A stretch of 64,000 nt of DNA from Amia ocellicauda (taxonomy: Eukaryota; Chordata; Actinopteri; Amiiformes; Amiidae). Where the stretch lies: NCBI RefSeq assembly GCF_036373705.1, contig NC_089863.1, positions 1,557,444 to 1,621,443 on the forward strand. Direction: 5' to 3'. Below, one piece after another: positions 1 to 10,314 of the stretch. Made by a program: the position numbers and the translations under genes. Within the stretch, counting starts at the first letter, position 1. Every line of letters starts with the position of its first letter. Under the pieces are notes generated by a model. That model searched no databases and was not told where the DNA came from. It was given only the letters and a program-made list of their open reading frames with translations.

Positions 1-416
1 AGAAAGATCAGCGACTCCGTGTCATTGTGATTGTCACAGCATTCAGTCACACAGATATTTGTACAGTTAAAAATGGCGACTTCTAAGACACACATTCAAT
101 ATGAACCTCTCTCTCTCAGTACAGTGTCAGAGCCGCTGCCATGAGTGAAGACTTTAAAGTGACAAGTCAGAGATTGAAGATTTTAAATATTTATTTCAAG
201 ACTAATTATCAGTGTGATATAAACATAAAAAACAATATCCAGCCCTTTAATACAGTACAGTGGGCACTCCTGTATCAGGCACTGTTTAGATCTGTACTGG
301 TCACACTGTGATATAAAGCAGATATTTACAGCTCAGTCCATATGATATAAACACACAGAACAACACACAGCACTTTAATATCTTTACACACAGACAGTGA
401 TGTGAAACCCAGTGAT
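1..416. other. Non-coding 3' flank of GIMAP block 1
   Basis: No gene or RNA is recognised here. The stretch is nearly identical to 54581-54994, where it precedes the equivalent 38-bp minisatellite of block 3. It is missing from block 2, where sequence jumps directly near 27211. It therefore belongs to the about 27-kb duplicated unit and marks the left edge of block 1. Confidence 0.7.
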
Positions 417-530
417 GTCCACATGAGCCCCGCAGTGTGAGCTCAGAGCAGGGTGTCCACATGAGCCCCGCAGTGTGAGCTCAGAGCAGGGTGTCCACAT
501 GAGCCCCGCAGTGTGAGCTCAGAGCAGGGT
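417..530. repeat. 38-bp minisatellite, 3 copies (block 1)
   Basis: Three head-to-tail copies of a 38-bp unit that begins gtccacatgagccccgcagt. The same array has 5 copies at 27257 and 4 copies at 54995, always at the same place downstream of the A-type GIMAP exon, so copy number changed after the large duplication. Confidence 0.9.
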
Positions 531-652
531 GTCCCGCTCAGGAGCCCCAGTCCCACAGCCCCTTCAGCACAGCTGTCAGTCCCCATGGCTGTACAGAGCA
601 CACTGGGGCTCAGGGCTCCTCCAGGGCAGGGTCCTCTGTGCCAGACACTGCA

Positions 653-669
653 GAGAGAGAGAGAGAGAC

Positions 670-700
<31 letters not shown>
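653..700. repeat. GA microsatellite
   Basis: A (GA)n tract with a few interruptions between the 38-bp and 46-bp minisatellites. Equivalent tracts lie at 27568-27601 and 55268-55313. Confidence 0.9.
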
Positions 701-703
701 TTC

Positions 704-981
704 TCAGGGGTGTAGTAGAGCTGTGTGTCAGTGTGCTGTAGTGACACAGTCAGGGGTGTAGTAGAGCTGTGTGTCAGTGTGCTGTAGTGACACAGTCAGG
801 GGTGTAGTAGAGCTGTGTGTCAGTGTGCTGTAGTGACACAGTCAGGGGTGTAGTGGGGCTGTGTGTCAGTGTGCTGTAGTGACACAGTCAGGGATGTAGT
901 AGAGCTGTGTGTCAGTGTGCTGTAGTGACACAGTCAGGGGTGTAGTACAGCTGTGTGTCAGTGTGCTGTATTGACACAGTA
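704..981. repeat. 46-bp minisatellite, about 6 copies (block 1)
   Basis: Tandem copies of a 46-bp unit containing tagtgacacagtcaggggtg and a gctgtgtgtcagtgtgctg segment. It ends just beyond the 3' end of GIMAP exon A. The block-2 array is longer (about 15 copies) and the block-3 array has about 7. Confidence 0.9.
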
Positions 982-1015
982 AGTAAGAGGCCTCAGTGCT
1001 GTGCTGTATTTGCTG

Positions 1016-2394
1016 TTAATCTGACCACACTGACTTACTGAGGGGTGGATTCCAATCTTTACTGTTTCTCCTCCTGACTGGCAGTGTGGCTCCCTCTCTC
1101 TCCATCTCCTCCTCCTCTTCATCCCTCTGTTTCTCTCCTCCTCTCTCCTCCCTCCTCCCTGCTGCTCTGGCTCCTCCCACTACAGGTCCTATAGCACTTC
1201 CTGCTGCCGCTGCTCCTGGTCCAAACAGGGCTCCTGCTATGGCCCCCACTGCGGCCCCTACAGCTGCTCCCAGGGCCACTGCTGCTGCGCTGGCACCCTG
1301 CCTCACCGAGTCCAGCCGCCTCTCTGCATCGTCTCTGGCCTGTCTCTCATAGCGCCGCCTGAGCTCCTCCATCTCCCTGCGGTGTCTCTCCTCCACCTCT
1401 CTCCTCTCCCTTTCCCGCTCCTCCCTCAGCGCCTCCATCTCTCTCTCCAGCTTCTCTCTCTGCTCTCGCTCTCTCCTCAGCTCCTCCTCCAGCGCTCTCC
1501 TCCTCTCCTCATTCCTCTCCTCCCTCAGCCTCTCCTCCAGCTCTGCTATCTGCTCCTCCAGCGCTCTGATCTTCTCCTCTCGCTGCTGGAGCTCCCCCTC
1601 CATCCTGCGGAGGCAGTTGTGCACTTCCTTCTGCTGCTTCTCCCTCAGCCCTTCCTCTTCCCTCTGTTTCCTCTCCTCTCTGTCCCTCAGGATCTGCTCT
1701 TTCCTCTGTCTGATCCGGGACTCTGCCTCCTGGTACATCTGGCTGCTGTAGTGGCTGCCATTGTTTGCCGCCACCACCTCCTGGATTTTGGCCAGGAGCT
1801 GTGTGACCTGAGTGCCGTCGCCCCTGTTCTTGTTGTCCAGAGCGTGGTACCTGTTCCCGCACTTCTCCACCAGCCACCGGAGCTCCTCGCCGCCCGTCTC
1901 CACAAACTCCTGGACGCTCTTGCCGTTCAGCTGGTCGGCGTGAGTGAAGAGGAGCACGGTGCGCCCCGCAGCCCCCTCCCCGAAGATCTCCCGCACCCTC
2001 TCCAGCGTCCTCCTCTCCTCCCCTGTGGATCGGCCCAGCGGGGTCACCAGGAGGAAAGCGTGGGGTCCCGGGGCAGACAGGTTGATACAGAGCCCCACGT
2101 CCCGTCTCACGTCCCCCTGAGAGAGAGGCGTGTGGAACCAGTCTGGTGTGTCCACCATAGACACCCGTCTCCCAGCCACGCGTCCTCTTCTCTTGGCGCT
2201 CTCCTGTGTCACTGCAGAGCTGCTGGCTTCAGAGGGAAACTCCTCTCGGCCCAGGATGGTGTTTCCTGCCGCGCTCTTCCCAGCCCCAGTCCTCCCCAGC
2301 AGCACCAGCCTCAGCTCAGGGAGACTGGGAGGCACCGGGGCGTCTGGACTGGGAGTCTCTCCTGGGCTTCTCTCTGGAGCGGCACCTCCACTCA
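1016..2394 (-). CDS. GIMAP A-type exon 1: AIG1 GTPase domain plus coiled coil
   Basis: Encodes a GIMAP/AIG1-family GTP-binding domain. Seen in the exon (about 452 residues to the donor): P-loop GRTGAGKS at residues 33-40; switch motif DTPDW at 81-85, where the family normally has DTPG; G4-type THAD at 150-153; the GIMAP conserved box LRWLVEKCGNRYH at about 171-183. A Glu/Arg-rich coiled coil covers about 225-365, followed by an Ala/Gly-rich hydrophobic stretch (about 372-415) and a basic tail with RRRNS. The exon starts after a TTGCAG acceptor (AG at 2395-2396), and sequence further upstream is intron. A GTAAGT donor lies at 1033-1038, so the exon probably ends at 1039; if it is not spliced, reading stops at 1016-1018. 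It is in frame with the B exon at 3117-4643 across a phase-1 intron. The family call is firm; the exact gene model is inferred. Confidence 0.88.
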
Positions 2395-2582
2395 CTGCAA
2401 CACAACACAACACACAACACACAGTCAGAGCTGAGACGACAACACGGCACAGACACACTGCTGAGAATGGGCTGAGTGTGTCACTGCAGTAGAGCGGCAA
2501 TGAGCCAGACTGGGATACTGTCTGTAGTTGGGAGGAAATATCAGCACAACAAACAGCACAATAATGACGCATCAAATTAGAA

Positions 2583-3100
2583 GAGCCAGTGAGATCAGAG
2601 AGTCAGTGATACAGACTGAGAGGAGAGCCAGTGAGATCAGAGAGTCAGTGATACAGACTGAGAGGAGAGCCAGTGAGATCAGAGTCAGTGATACAGACTG
2701 AGAGGAGAGCCAGTGAGATCAGAGTCAGTGATACAGACTGAGAGGAGAGCCAGTGAGATCAGAGTCAGTGATACAGACTGAGAGGAGAGCCAGTGAGATC
2801 AGAGTCAGTGATACAGACTGAGAGGAGAGCCAGTGAGATCAGAGTCAGTGATACAGACTGAGAGGAGAGCCAGTGAGATCAGAGTCAGTGATACAGACTG
2901 AGAGGAGAGCCAGTGAGATCAGAGAGTCAGTGATACAGACTGAGAGGAGAGCCAGTGAGATCAGAGTCAGTGATACAGACTGAGAGGAGAGCCAGTGAGA
3001 TCAGAGAGTCAGTGATACAGACTGAGAGGAGAGCCAGTGAGATCAGAGTCAGTGATACAGACTGAGAGGAGAGCCAGTGAGATCAGAGTCAGTGATACAG
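2583..3100. repeat. 40-bp minisatellite in the A-B intron (block 1)
   Basis: About 13 copies of a 40-bp unit (agagtcagtgatacagactg then agaggagagccagtgagatc), some 44 bp long because agag is duplicated. It fills most of the intron between GIMAP exons B and A. Block 3 has a shorter version at 58881-59196; block 2 has lost it together with the intron. Confidence 0.92.
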
Positions 3101-3102
3101 CA

Positions 3103-4643
3103 TTAATCAGACTCACTCTTGGGAGGGTTGATCTCCAGGCTGTTCCTCCTCTTGACAGGTCGTGTGGATTCCTCTGTCTCTTTCTCCAGCTCCTCTTCCT
3201 TCAGTGTCTTTCTCATCTTCTCCTTCAGCTCCTCTTCTGTCCTGCTCCACTCCTCCTCCATCCTCTGTTTCAGCTCCTCCTCTCTCTCTCTCTCCCTCTC
3301 TCTATACTTCTCCTTCAGCTCCTCTTCCCTCTCTCTCTCCTTCACCTCACACTCCTTTCTGATCTGATCCATCTCTCTTTCTCTCTCCCCTAATCTCTGT
3401 GTCAGCTCTGCTATCTTTCTCTCTCTTTGTTCATCCCTCTCTTTCAGCTTTTTTTCCATTTCTCTCTCTTTCTTTCCATAGCCCATTTTAATCTCCTCTA
3501 TCTCATTCTCTCTCTCCTCATCCATCTTTTTTAGTTTCTCTTGAACCTCCCTCTCTCTCTCTTCCTCTCTCTGCTTATGCCTCTGTTTCAGGTCTTCCAT
3601 CTCTCTCTTCCTCTCCTCATCTTTCTGTTTCACCTTTTCTTCCATTTCTTTCTCTCTTCCTTCCTCACTCTCTTGTATCTCCCTCTGCCTCTTTCTCTCT
3701 CTCTCCTCAAAATCCTTTTTCAGCTGATCTATTGCTCTCTGCCTCTCTTCCTCTTTCTCTCTGATTTCCCTCTCCCTCTCCTCCTCCCTCTGTTTTACCT
3801 CCTCCCTCTCTCTTTCCATCTCGTCATCCTTCTTTTTCAACTGCTCTTCAATCTCTCTCCTTCTCTCCTCTGCCTTCCTTTGCTCCTCTTCTCTCTCTCT
3901 CTCTCTCTTTTCAAATTGCTGTGTCAGCTCTGCTATCTCTCTCTCCCTCTCTTCATCCTTCTGTTTCATCTCCTTTGCCTTTAGTTGAATCAGTTCTTCC
4001 ATCTGCTGGTGGGTCTCTGTGTATTTCTGCCTGGTGAAGAATCTCTCCCTGTGTCCTGCCAGCATCTCCTCTATCTTGTCCAGCAGCTCTGTGACCTGAG
4101 TGCCGTCGCTCCTGTCCCTGTTGTTGAGAACATGATACCTGTTCCCACATTTCTCCACCAGCCACTGGAGCTCCTTGTGTCTCTCAATGTGCTGCTCAAT
4201 GGTTGTGTCTCCCAGTTTGTCCCCCCCAGTGAACAGCACTATAGTGTGTCTCCAGACTCTCTCACTGAGGAGCTCCAGGTGTTCCTGCACTGATCTCCTC
4301 TCTCTCTCTGTGAATGAGTCCCACACAGGAATGAGCAGGAGGAGAGCGTGGGGTCCCGGGGGACACAGAGACACACTGCGCACAATCTCCTGTTTGACAC
4401 ACTCTGGACTCTCCTGTACAGAATCAGTCCACCTCCAGCCTGGTGTGTCGACCACAGTGACCTGCCTCCCGGCCACGTCACCCTGGCTCTTCTCACTCTG
4501 CTCAGTCACTCTCTCAGTGTTAAACGCCTCTCTGCCCAGGATGGTGTTTCCTGATGAACTCTTCCCAGTCCCTCTCCTCCCCAGCAGCACAATCCTCAGC
4601 TCTGAGAGACGCTGTGTCTCAGGGGAAGCAGTCTGTCTCCCCC
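3103..4643 (-). CDS. GIMAP B-type exon 1: AIG1 GTPase domain plus very long coiled coil
   Basis: Second GIMAP/AIG1 domain of block 1, about 509 residues. Visible motifs: P-loop GRRGTGKS at 21-28, DTPGW at 65-69, G4-type TGGD at 138-141 and conserved box LQWLVEKCGNRYH. From about residue 215 to 490 it is an almost pure Glu/Lys/Arg coiled coil, and it closes with KRRNS and NPPK. The exon begins after TCTCTGACAG (AG at 4644-4645), with a good pyrimidine tract. A GTGAGT donor at 3111-3116 ends it at 3117 in phase 1; without splicing the frame stops at 3103-3105. Joined to the A exon, the split codon reads ATG (Met) and the frame stays open. Upstream in-frame codons rich in His/Thr come from GT repeats and are not protein. 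Its first exon was not found. Confidence 0.88.
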
Positions 4644-5714
4644 CTGTCAGAGAGAAACAACACAGTTTATATCCCTCTTCAGCCCCACTGCCTCTCCCTC
4701 CATCCCTCCCTCTCCCACACTCGTCCCCTCCCTCTCTCCCTTCTTCTTTCTTTATTTGTGCTTTATTACTCTCGTGTGTGTGTGTGTGGTGAGTGTGAGC
4801 ACAGTGTTGTCCGCTGTGTTGATTGTGTCGTCTCTCCTCTATATGTCTGTGTGTATTCGTGTGTGTGTTGTCACAGTGTGGGGGGCGATGAAGCAAATCT
4901 GAATTGATCTGTTTTTAACTTCTTCTGAATGACATTGTTTTTTCTCTTTACTTCCATATTGATATTTTTCTCTCCTCCATTTGTCTTCCCCCTCCCTCCA
5001 TCTTTCTCTACTTCCCTCCCTCTTCCACATTTCCCCTCTTCTCTCCCTCCATCCCCACCCATATCCCCCACTCCGTCTCCCTCTTTCTCCCTCCCTCCTT
5101 CTGTGCACCCTCTCTCCCTCTCCTTCCCTATCCCTCCATCCTTCATCCTGCTGTTATAGTTCACACAACACCCTCTCCCTCTCTCTGCCTCCTCCTTTCC
5201 CAAATCTCCTTCCCTCCTCTCCTCCTCCTTCCCTCTAACTTACTACCCCGTCTCTCTACCCCTCTCTCCCTCCCTCCCTCCTTCTCTCTCTTCTTCTCAT
5301 TGTTTTTTCTCATTCTCCCTTCATCTCCCCACTTTCTCTCTCTATCCTCCCTCTCTATCCCACTCAAGCTCTCTGTCTCCGCTTCTCTCTCCTTCACAGA
5401 AAACAGTGATAATAATAATAATGCCTCTGTCTCTCTCTGATGACATCACACTAATAACAGAGTCTCAGTCACAACAGGACGAACACGACTACTGCTAATA
5501 ATGAATAATGACACTGTCTCTCTGCCCTCTCTCGCCGCTCTGCCCTCTCTCCCCGCTCTCTCTCTCCCTCTCTCTCCTCTTCCTTGCTTCTCCCTCTCTC
5601 TCTCCCTCCCTACAGTCACTCCAGTCAGACAGTTTGCCCATCAGCTGTGTCTCAGTCCCTCTAATAACTCTCTCAGTGGGACTCTGAGCTCCTGCGCAGC
5701 CGACACTTTAACTT
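4644..5714. other. Upstream region of GIMAP B1, pyrimidine-rich
   Basis: Intron or 5' region of the minus-strand gene. It contains a GT run near 4773-4788 and a long C/T-dominated tract (about 4960-5390 on the plus strand) that is purine-rich on the sense strand. No first exon, promoter or Met codon could be assigned with confidence. Confidence 0.5.
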
Positions 5715-6060
5715 ACTGCACACCTACTGCACACCTACTGCACACCTACTGCACTACTGCACACCTACTGCACTGCACACCTACAGCACACCTACTGCAC
5801 TACTGCACACCTACTGTACTGCACACCTACTGCACTGAACACCGACTGCACACCTACTGCACTACTACACACCTACTGTACTGCACACCTACTGCACACC
5901 TACAGCACACCTACTGCACTACTGCACACCTACTGTACTGCACACCTACTGCACTGAACACCTACAGCACTGCACACCTACTGCACACCTACTGCACTAC
6001 TGCACACCTACTGCACACCTACTGCACTGCAAACCTACTGAACACCTACTGCACTGCACA
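5715..6060. repeat. 11-bp tandem repeat (cacctactgca)
   Basis: Degenerate tandem copies of cacctactgca with insertions such as ctactgcacta. It directly abuts the 31/35-bp satellite. Not found in blocks 2 or 3. Confidence 0.9.
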
Positions 6061-9000
6061 AATTTGTAGTGTCCAGTCAGTCAGTGTTAATGTGCTGTAG
6101 TGTCCAGTCAGTCAGTCAGTGTTAATGTGCTGTAGTGTCCAGTCAGTCAGTGTTAATGTACTGTAGTGTCCAGTCAGTCAGTCAGTGTTAATGTACTGTA
6201 GTGTCCAGTCAGTCAGTGTTAATGTGCTGTAGTGTCCAGTCAGTCAGTCAGTGTTAATGTGCTGTAGTGTCCAGTCAGTCAGTGTTAATGTACTGTAGTG
6301 TCCAGTCAGTCAGTCAGTGTTAATGTACTGTAGTGTCCAGTCAGTCAGTGTTAATGTACTGTAGTGTCCAGTCAGTCAGTCAGTGTTAATGTGCTGTAGT
6401 GTCCAGACAGTCAGTGTTAATGTACTGTAGTGTCCAGTCAGTCAGTCAGTGTTAATGTGCTGTAGTGTCCAGTCAGTCAGTGTTAATGTGCTGTAGTGTC
6501 CAGTCAGTGCTAATGTGCTGTAGTGTACAGTCAGTGTTAATGTGCTGTAGTGTCCAGTCAGTCAGTCAGTGTTAATGTGCTGTAGTGTCCAGTCAGTCAG
6601 TGTTAATGTGCTGTAGTGTCCAGTCAGTCAGTGTTAATGTGCTGTAGTGTCCAGTCAGTCAGTGTTAATGTGCTGTAGTGTCCAGTCAGTTAGTCAGTGT
6701 TAATGTGCTGTAGTGTCCAGTCAGTCAGTCAGTGTTAATGTACTGTAGTGTCCAGTCAGTTAGTCAGTGTTAATGTGCTGTAGTGTCCAGTCAGTCAGTG
6801 TTAATGTACTGTAGTGTCCAGTCAGTCAGTCAGTGTTAATATGCTGTAGTGTCCAGTCAGTCAGTCAGTGTTAATGTACTGCAGTGTCCAGTCAGTCAGT
6901 CAGTGTTAATGTGCTGTAGTGTCCAGTCAGTCAGTCAGTGTTAATGTACTGTAGTGTCCAGTCAGTCAGTCAGTGTTAATGTGCTGTAGTGTCCAGTCAG
7001 TCAGTGTTAATGTACTGTAGTGTCCAGTCAGTCAGTGTTAATGTGCTGTAGTGTCCAGTCAGTCAGTGTTAATGTGCTGTAGTGTCCAGTCAGTCAGTCA
7101 GTGTTAATGTGCTGTAGTGTCCAGTCAGTCAGTGTTAATGTACTGTAGTGTCCAGTCAGTCAGTGTTAATGTACTGTAGTGTCCAGTCAGTCAGTCAGTG
7201 TTAATGTACTGTAGTGTTCAGTCAGTCAGTGTAAATGTGCTGTAGTGTCCAGTCAGTCAGTCAGTGTTAATATACTGTAGTGTCCAGTCAGTCAGTCAGT
7301 GTTAATGTGCTGTAGTGTCCAGTCAGTCAGTCAGTGTTAATGTGCTGTAGTGTCCAGTCAGTCAGTCAGTGTTAATGTGCTGTAGTGTCCAGTCAGTCAG
7401 TCAGTGTTAATGTGCTGTAGTGTCCAGTCAGTCAGTGTTAATGTGCTGTAGTGTCCAGTCAGTCAGTCAGTGTTAATGTACTGTAGTGTCCAGTCAGTCA
7501 GTCAGTGTTAATGTGCTGTAGTGTCCAGTCAGTCAGTCAGTGTTAATGTGCTGTAGTGTCCAGTCAGTCAGTGTTAATGTGCTGTAGTGTCCAGTCAGTC
7601 AGTGTTAATGTGCTGTAGTGTCCAGTCAGTGTTATTGTGCTGTAGTGTCCAGTCAGTCAGTGTTAATGTGCTGTAGTGTCCAGTCAGTCAGTGTTAATGT
7701 GCTGTAGTGTCCAGTCAGTTAGTCAGTGTTAATGTGCTGTAGTGTCCAGTCAGTCAGTCAGTGTTAATGTACTGTAGTGTTCAGTCAGTCAGTGTTAATG
7801 TGCTGTAGTGTCCAGTCAGTCAGTCAGTGTTAATGTACTGTAGTGTCCAGTCAGTCAGTCAGTGTTAATGTGCTGTAGTGTCCAGTCAGTCAGTCAGTGT
7901 TAATGTACTGTAGTGTTCAGTCAGTCAGTGTTAATGTACTGTAGTGTCCAGTCAGTCAGTCAGTGTTAATGTACTGTAGTGTCCAGTCAGTCAGTCAGTG
8001 TTAATGTGCTGTAGTGTCCAGTCAGTCAGTGTTAATGTGCTGTAGTGTCCAGTCAGTCAGTCAGTGTTAATGTACTGTAGTGTCCAGTCAGTCAGTCAGT
8101 GTTAATGTGCTGTAGTGTCCAGTCAGTCAGTGTTAATGTACTGTAGTGTCCAGTCAGTCAGTGTTAATGTGCTGTAGTGTCCAGTCAGTCAGTGTTAATG
8201 TACTGTAGTGTCCAGTCAGTCAGTCAGTGTTAATGTACTGTAGTGTTCAGTCAGTCAGTGTTAATGTGCTGTAGTGTCCAGTCAGTCAGTCAGTGTTAAT
8301 GTGCTGTAGTGTCCAGTCAGTCAGTCAGTGTTAATGTGCTGTAGTGTCCAGTCAGTCAGTCAGTGTTAATGTGCTGTAGTGTCCAGTCAGTCAGTCAGTG
8401 TTAATGTGCTGTAGTGTCCAGTCAGTCAGTGTTAATGTGCTGTAGTGTCCAGTCAGTCAGTCAGTGTTAATGTGCTGTAGTGTCCAGTCAGTCAGTGTTA
8501 ATGTGCTGTAGTGTCCAGTCAGTCAGTCAGTGTTAATGTACTGTAGTGTCCAGTCAGTCAGTCAGTGTTAATGTACTGTAGTGTCCAGTCAGTCAGTCAG
8601 TGTTAATGTGCTGTAGTGTCCAGTCAGTCAGTGTTAATGTACTGTAGTGTCCAGTCAGTCAGTGTTAATGTACTGTAGTGTCCAGTCAGTCAGTCAGTGT
8701 TAATGTACTGTAGTGTTCAGTCAGTCAGTGTAAATGTGCTGTAGTGTCCAGTCAGTCAGTCAGTGTTAATATACTGTAGTGTCCAGTCAGTCAGTCAGTG
8801 TTAATGTGCTGTAGTGTCCAGTCAGTCAGTCAGTGTTAATGTGCTGTAGTGTCCAGTCAGTCAGTGTTAATGTGCTGTAGTGTCCAGTCAGTCAGTGTTA
8901 ATGTGCTGTAGTGTCCAGTCAGTCAGTCAGTGTTAATGTACTGTAGTGTCCAGTCAGTCAGTCAGTGTTAATGTGCTGTAGTGTCCAGTCAGTCAGTGTT

Positions 9001-9424
9001 AATGTGCTGTAGTGTCCAGTCAGTCAGTCAGTGTTAATGTGCTGTAGTGTCCAGTCAGTCAGTCAGTGTTAATGTACTGTAGTGTCCAGTCAGTCAGTCA
9101 GTGTTAATGTGCTGTAGTGTCCAGTCAGTCAGTCAGTGTTAATGTGCTGTAGTGTCCAGTCAGTCAGTGTTAATGTGCTGTAGTGTCCAGTCAGTCAGTG
9201 TTAATGTGCTGTAGTGTCCAGTCAGTCAGTCAGTGTTAATGTACTGTAGTGTCCAGTCAGTCAGTCAGTGTTAATGTGCTGTAGTGTCCAGTCAGTCAGT
9301 CAGTGTTAATGTGCTGTAGTGTCCAGTCAGTCAGTGTTAATGTGCTGTAGTGTCCAGTCAGTCAGTGTTAATGTGCTGTAGTGTCCAGTCAGTCAGTGTT
9401 AATGTGCTGTAGTGTCCAGTCAGT
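6061..9424. repeat. 31/35-bp satellite array, about 100 units
   Basis: Units of the form gtagtgtccagtcagtcagt followed by gttaatgtgct. Units are 31 bp with two CAGT copies or 35 bp with three; the G/A in gtgct/gtact also varies. The array lies where blocks 2 and 3 have the decayed gene and the 2.49-kb repeat, and ends exactly at the ctaaacccc that starts the shared sequence at 9425. A higher-order copy with an offset of 1,499 bp is visible inside (about 7080-7360 versus 8579-8859). Confidence 0.95.
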
Positions 9425-9865
9425 CTAAACCCCGCCCTCATGACAAAACCGGGCTGTAAACGAAACTAAAATCAAATCCAGAGAAATCAAAAGCAGAGAT
9501 CACAGCCTGTGTGTGAAATGGACTCCATCAGTGCGAGGTTTTAAATTTAAATTTAAATCTCGATTTAAAATTATTTGCTTTCAAGTTTTTTTTTTGCTTT
9601 TCATATCGTTTTTGTTTACAATTCTAGATCTTCTGCTTTCGATTGTTTTGTTTTTGATCTCAACATCCATTTTTTCTCAACTTTATTTTTCTCGGTTACA
9701 ATATATTTTATTTTGAATTCGTTACTTATGGCGGTAATTTGAGCCCATATTTCTGTCCTGTATCGGACCGATATTGATACGGATTATCGGATCTGCGCAT
9801 CTATACAAATAACTGTGTCAGACACAACAGGCAACTCACCACCAAGGGAGGAGGACCATCTGCTC

Positions 9866-9931
<66 letters not shown>

Positions 9932-10141
9932 ATCAGCTGTTGAAGGACTTGCTTTCCTCCAAAATGAAAAGTTACTCTGTTCTGCCTCTTTTCTCTTCTA
10001 TTCTCTCTCTGTCTCTGTCTTTTCTGCCTCTTTTCTTTCCTCTTCTCTCTCTCTGTCTCTCTCAGCAGGAACATCTACGCAGTTCTCCCTCACAGCAGCA
10101 CTTTCACTTTCTCTCTCTCTCAGCTCTTCCTTCCTGCCGCG
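9425..10141. repeat. Truncated 2.49-kb repeat unit
   Basis: Matches the last third of the unit tandemly repeated at 32096-44467 (compare 33971-34544). It includes the shared ctaaaccccgccctcatgac start, an A/T-rich middle and a long CT microsatellite at about 9871-9928. The first two thirds, including the Tc1-like element, are missing and replaced by the satellite. Confidence 0.9.
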
Positions 10142-10175
10142 TCTCTCCGCTCAGTTGAGTTATTGGAAACCACTA

Positions 10176-10314
10176 TGGAAGCCAAACTGTCATTTAGAGA
10201 TATCTCACAATACAATTCAAGATATCTTATGTTGAATTTGAGATATCTTGAATTTGAATATAAGATATCTTGAACTGTGTTTTGAGATCTCTCTAAATGA
10301 CAGTTTGGCTTCCA
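10176..10314. mobile_element. Palindromic MITE with TA target duplication
   Basis: A 139-bp near-perfect palindrome. It starts TGGAAGCCAAACTGTCATTT and ends with the reverse complement; the perfect terminal inverted repeat is 25 bp. TA flanks both sides (10174-10175 and 10315-10316), as for Tc1/mariner-type elements. The interior is made of gatatct/aattcaa words. It has no coding capacity. The copy at 44502 is rearranged. Confidence 0.8.

Noticed and set aside
1382..2434. Long open frame on the plus strand opposite GIMAP A1 (also 57558-58790)
   Set aside because: It is the antisense of Glu/Arg-rich coding sequence, which yields Leu/Ser/Pro-rich frames without stops. No family features, and its ends do not match splice or start signals.
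3103..4896. Extending GIMAP B1 to an upstream Met near 4896
   Set aside because: The upstream part translates GT repeats into His/Thr strings and crosses a clear acceptor site at 4644-4645, so it is intron or untranslated.
5501..6100. 199-codon open frame on the plus strand
   Set aside because: It is a translation of C/T-rich sequence and the cacctactgca repeat.
6061..9424. CRISPR-like array
   Set aside because: Repeats are contiguous with no unique spacers and the genome is eukaryotic; it is a satellite.
9513..9716. Small hydrophobic open frame in each 2.49-kb unit
   Set aside because: Phe/Leu/Ser-rich translation of T-rich DNA; it has no conserved features and sequence changes do not favour silent sites.
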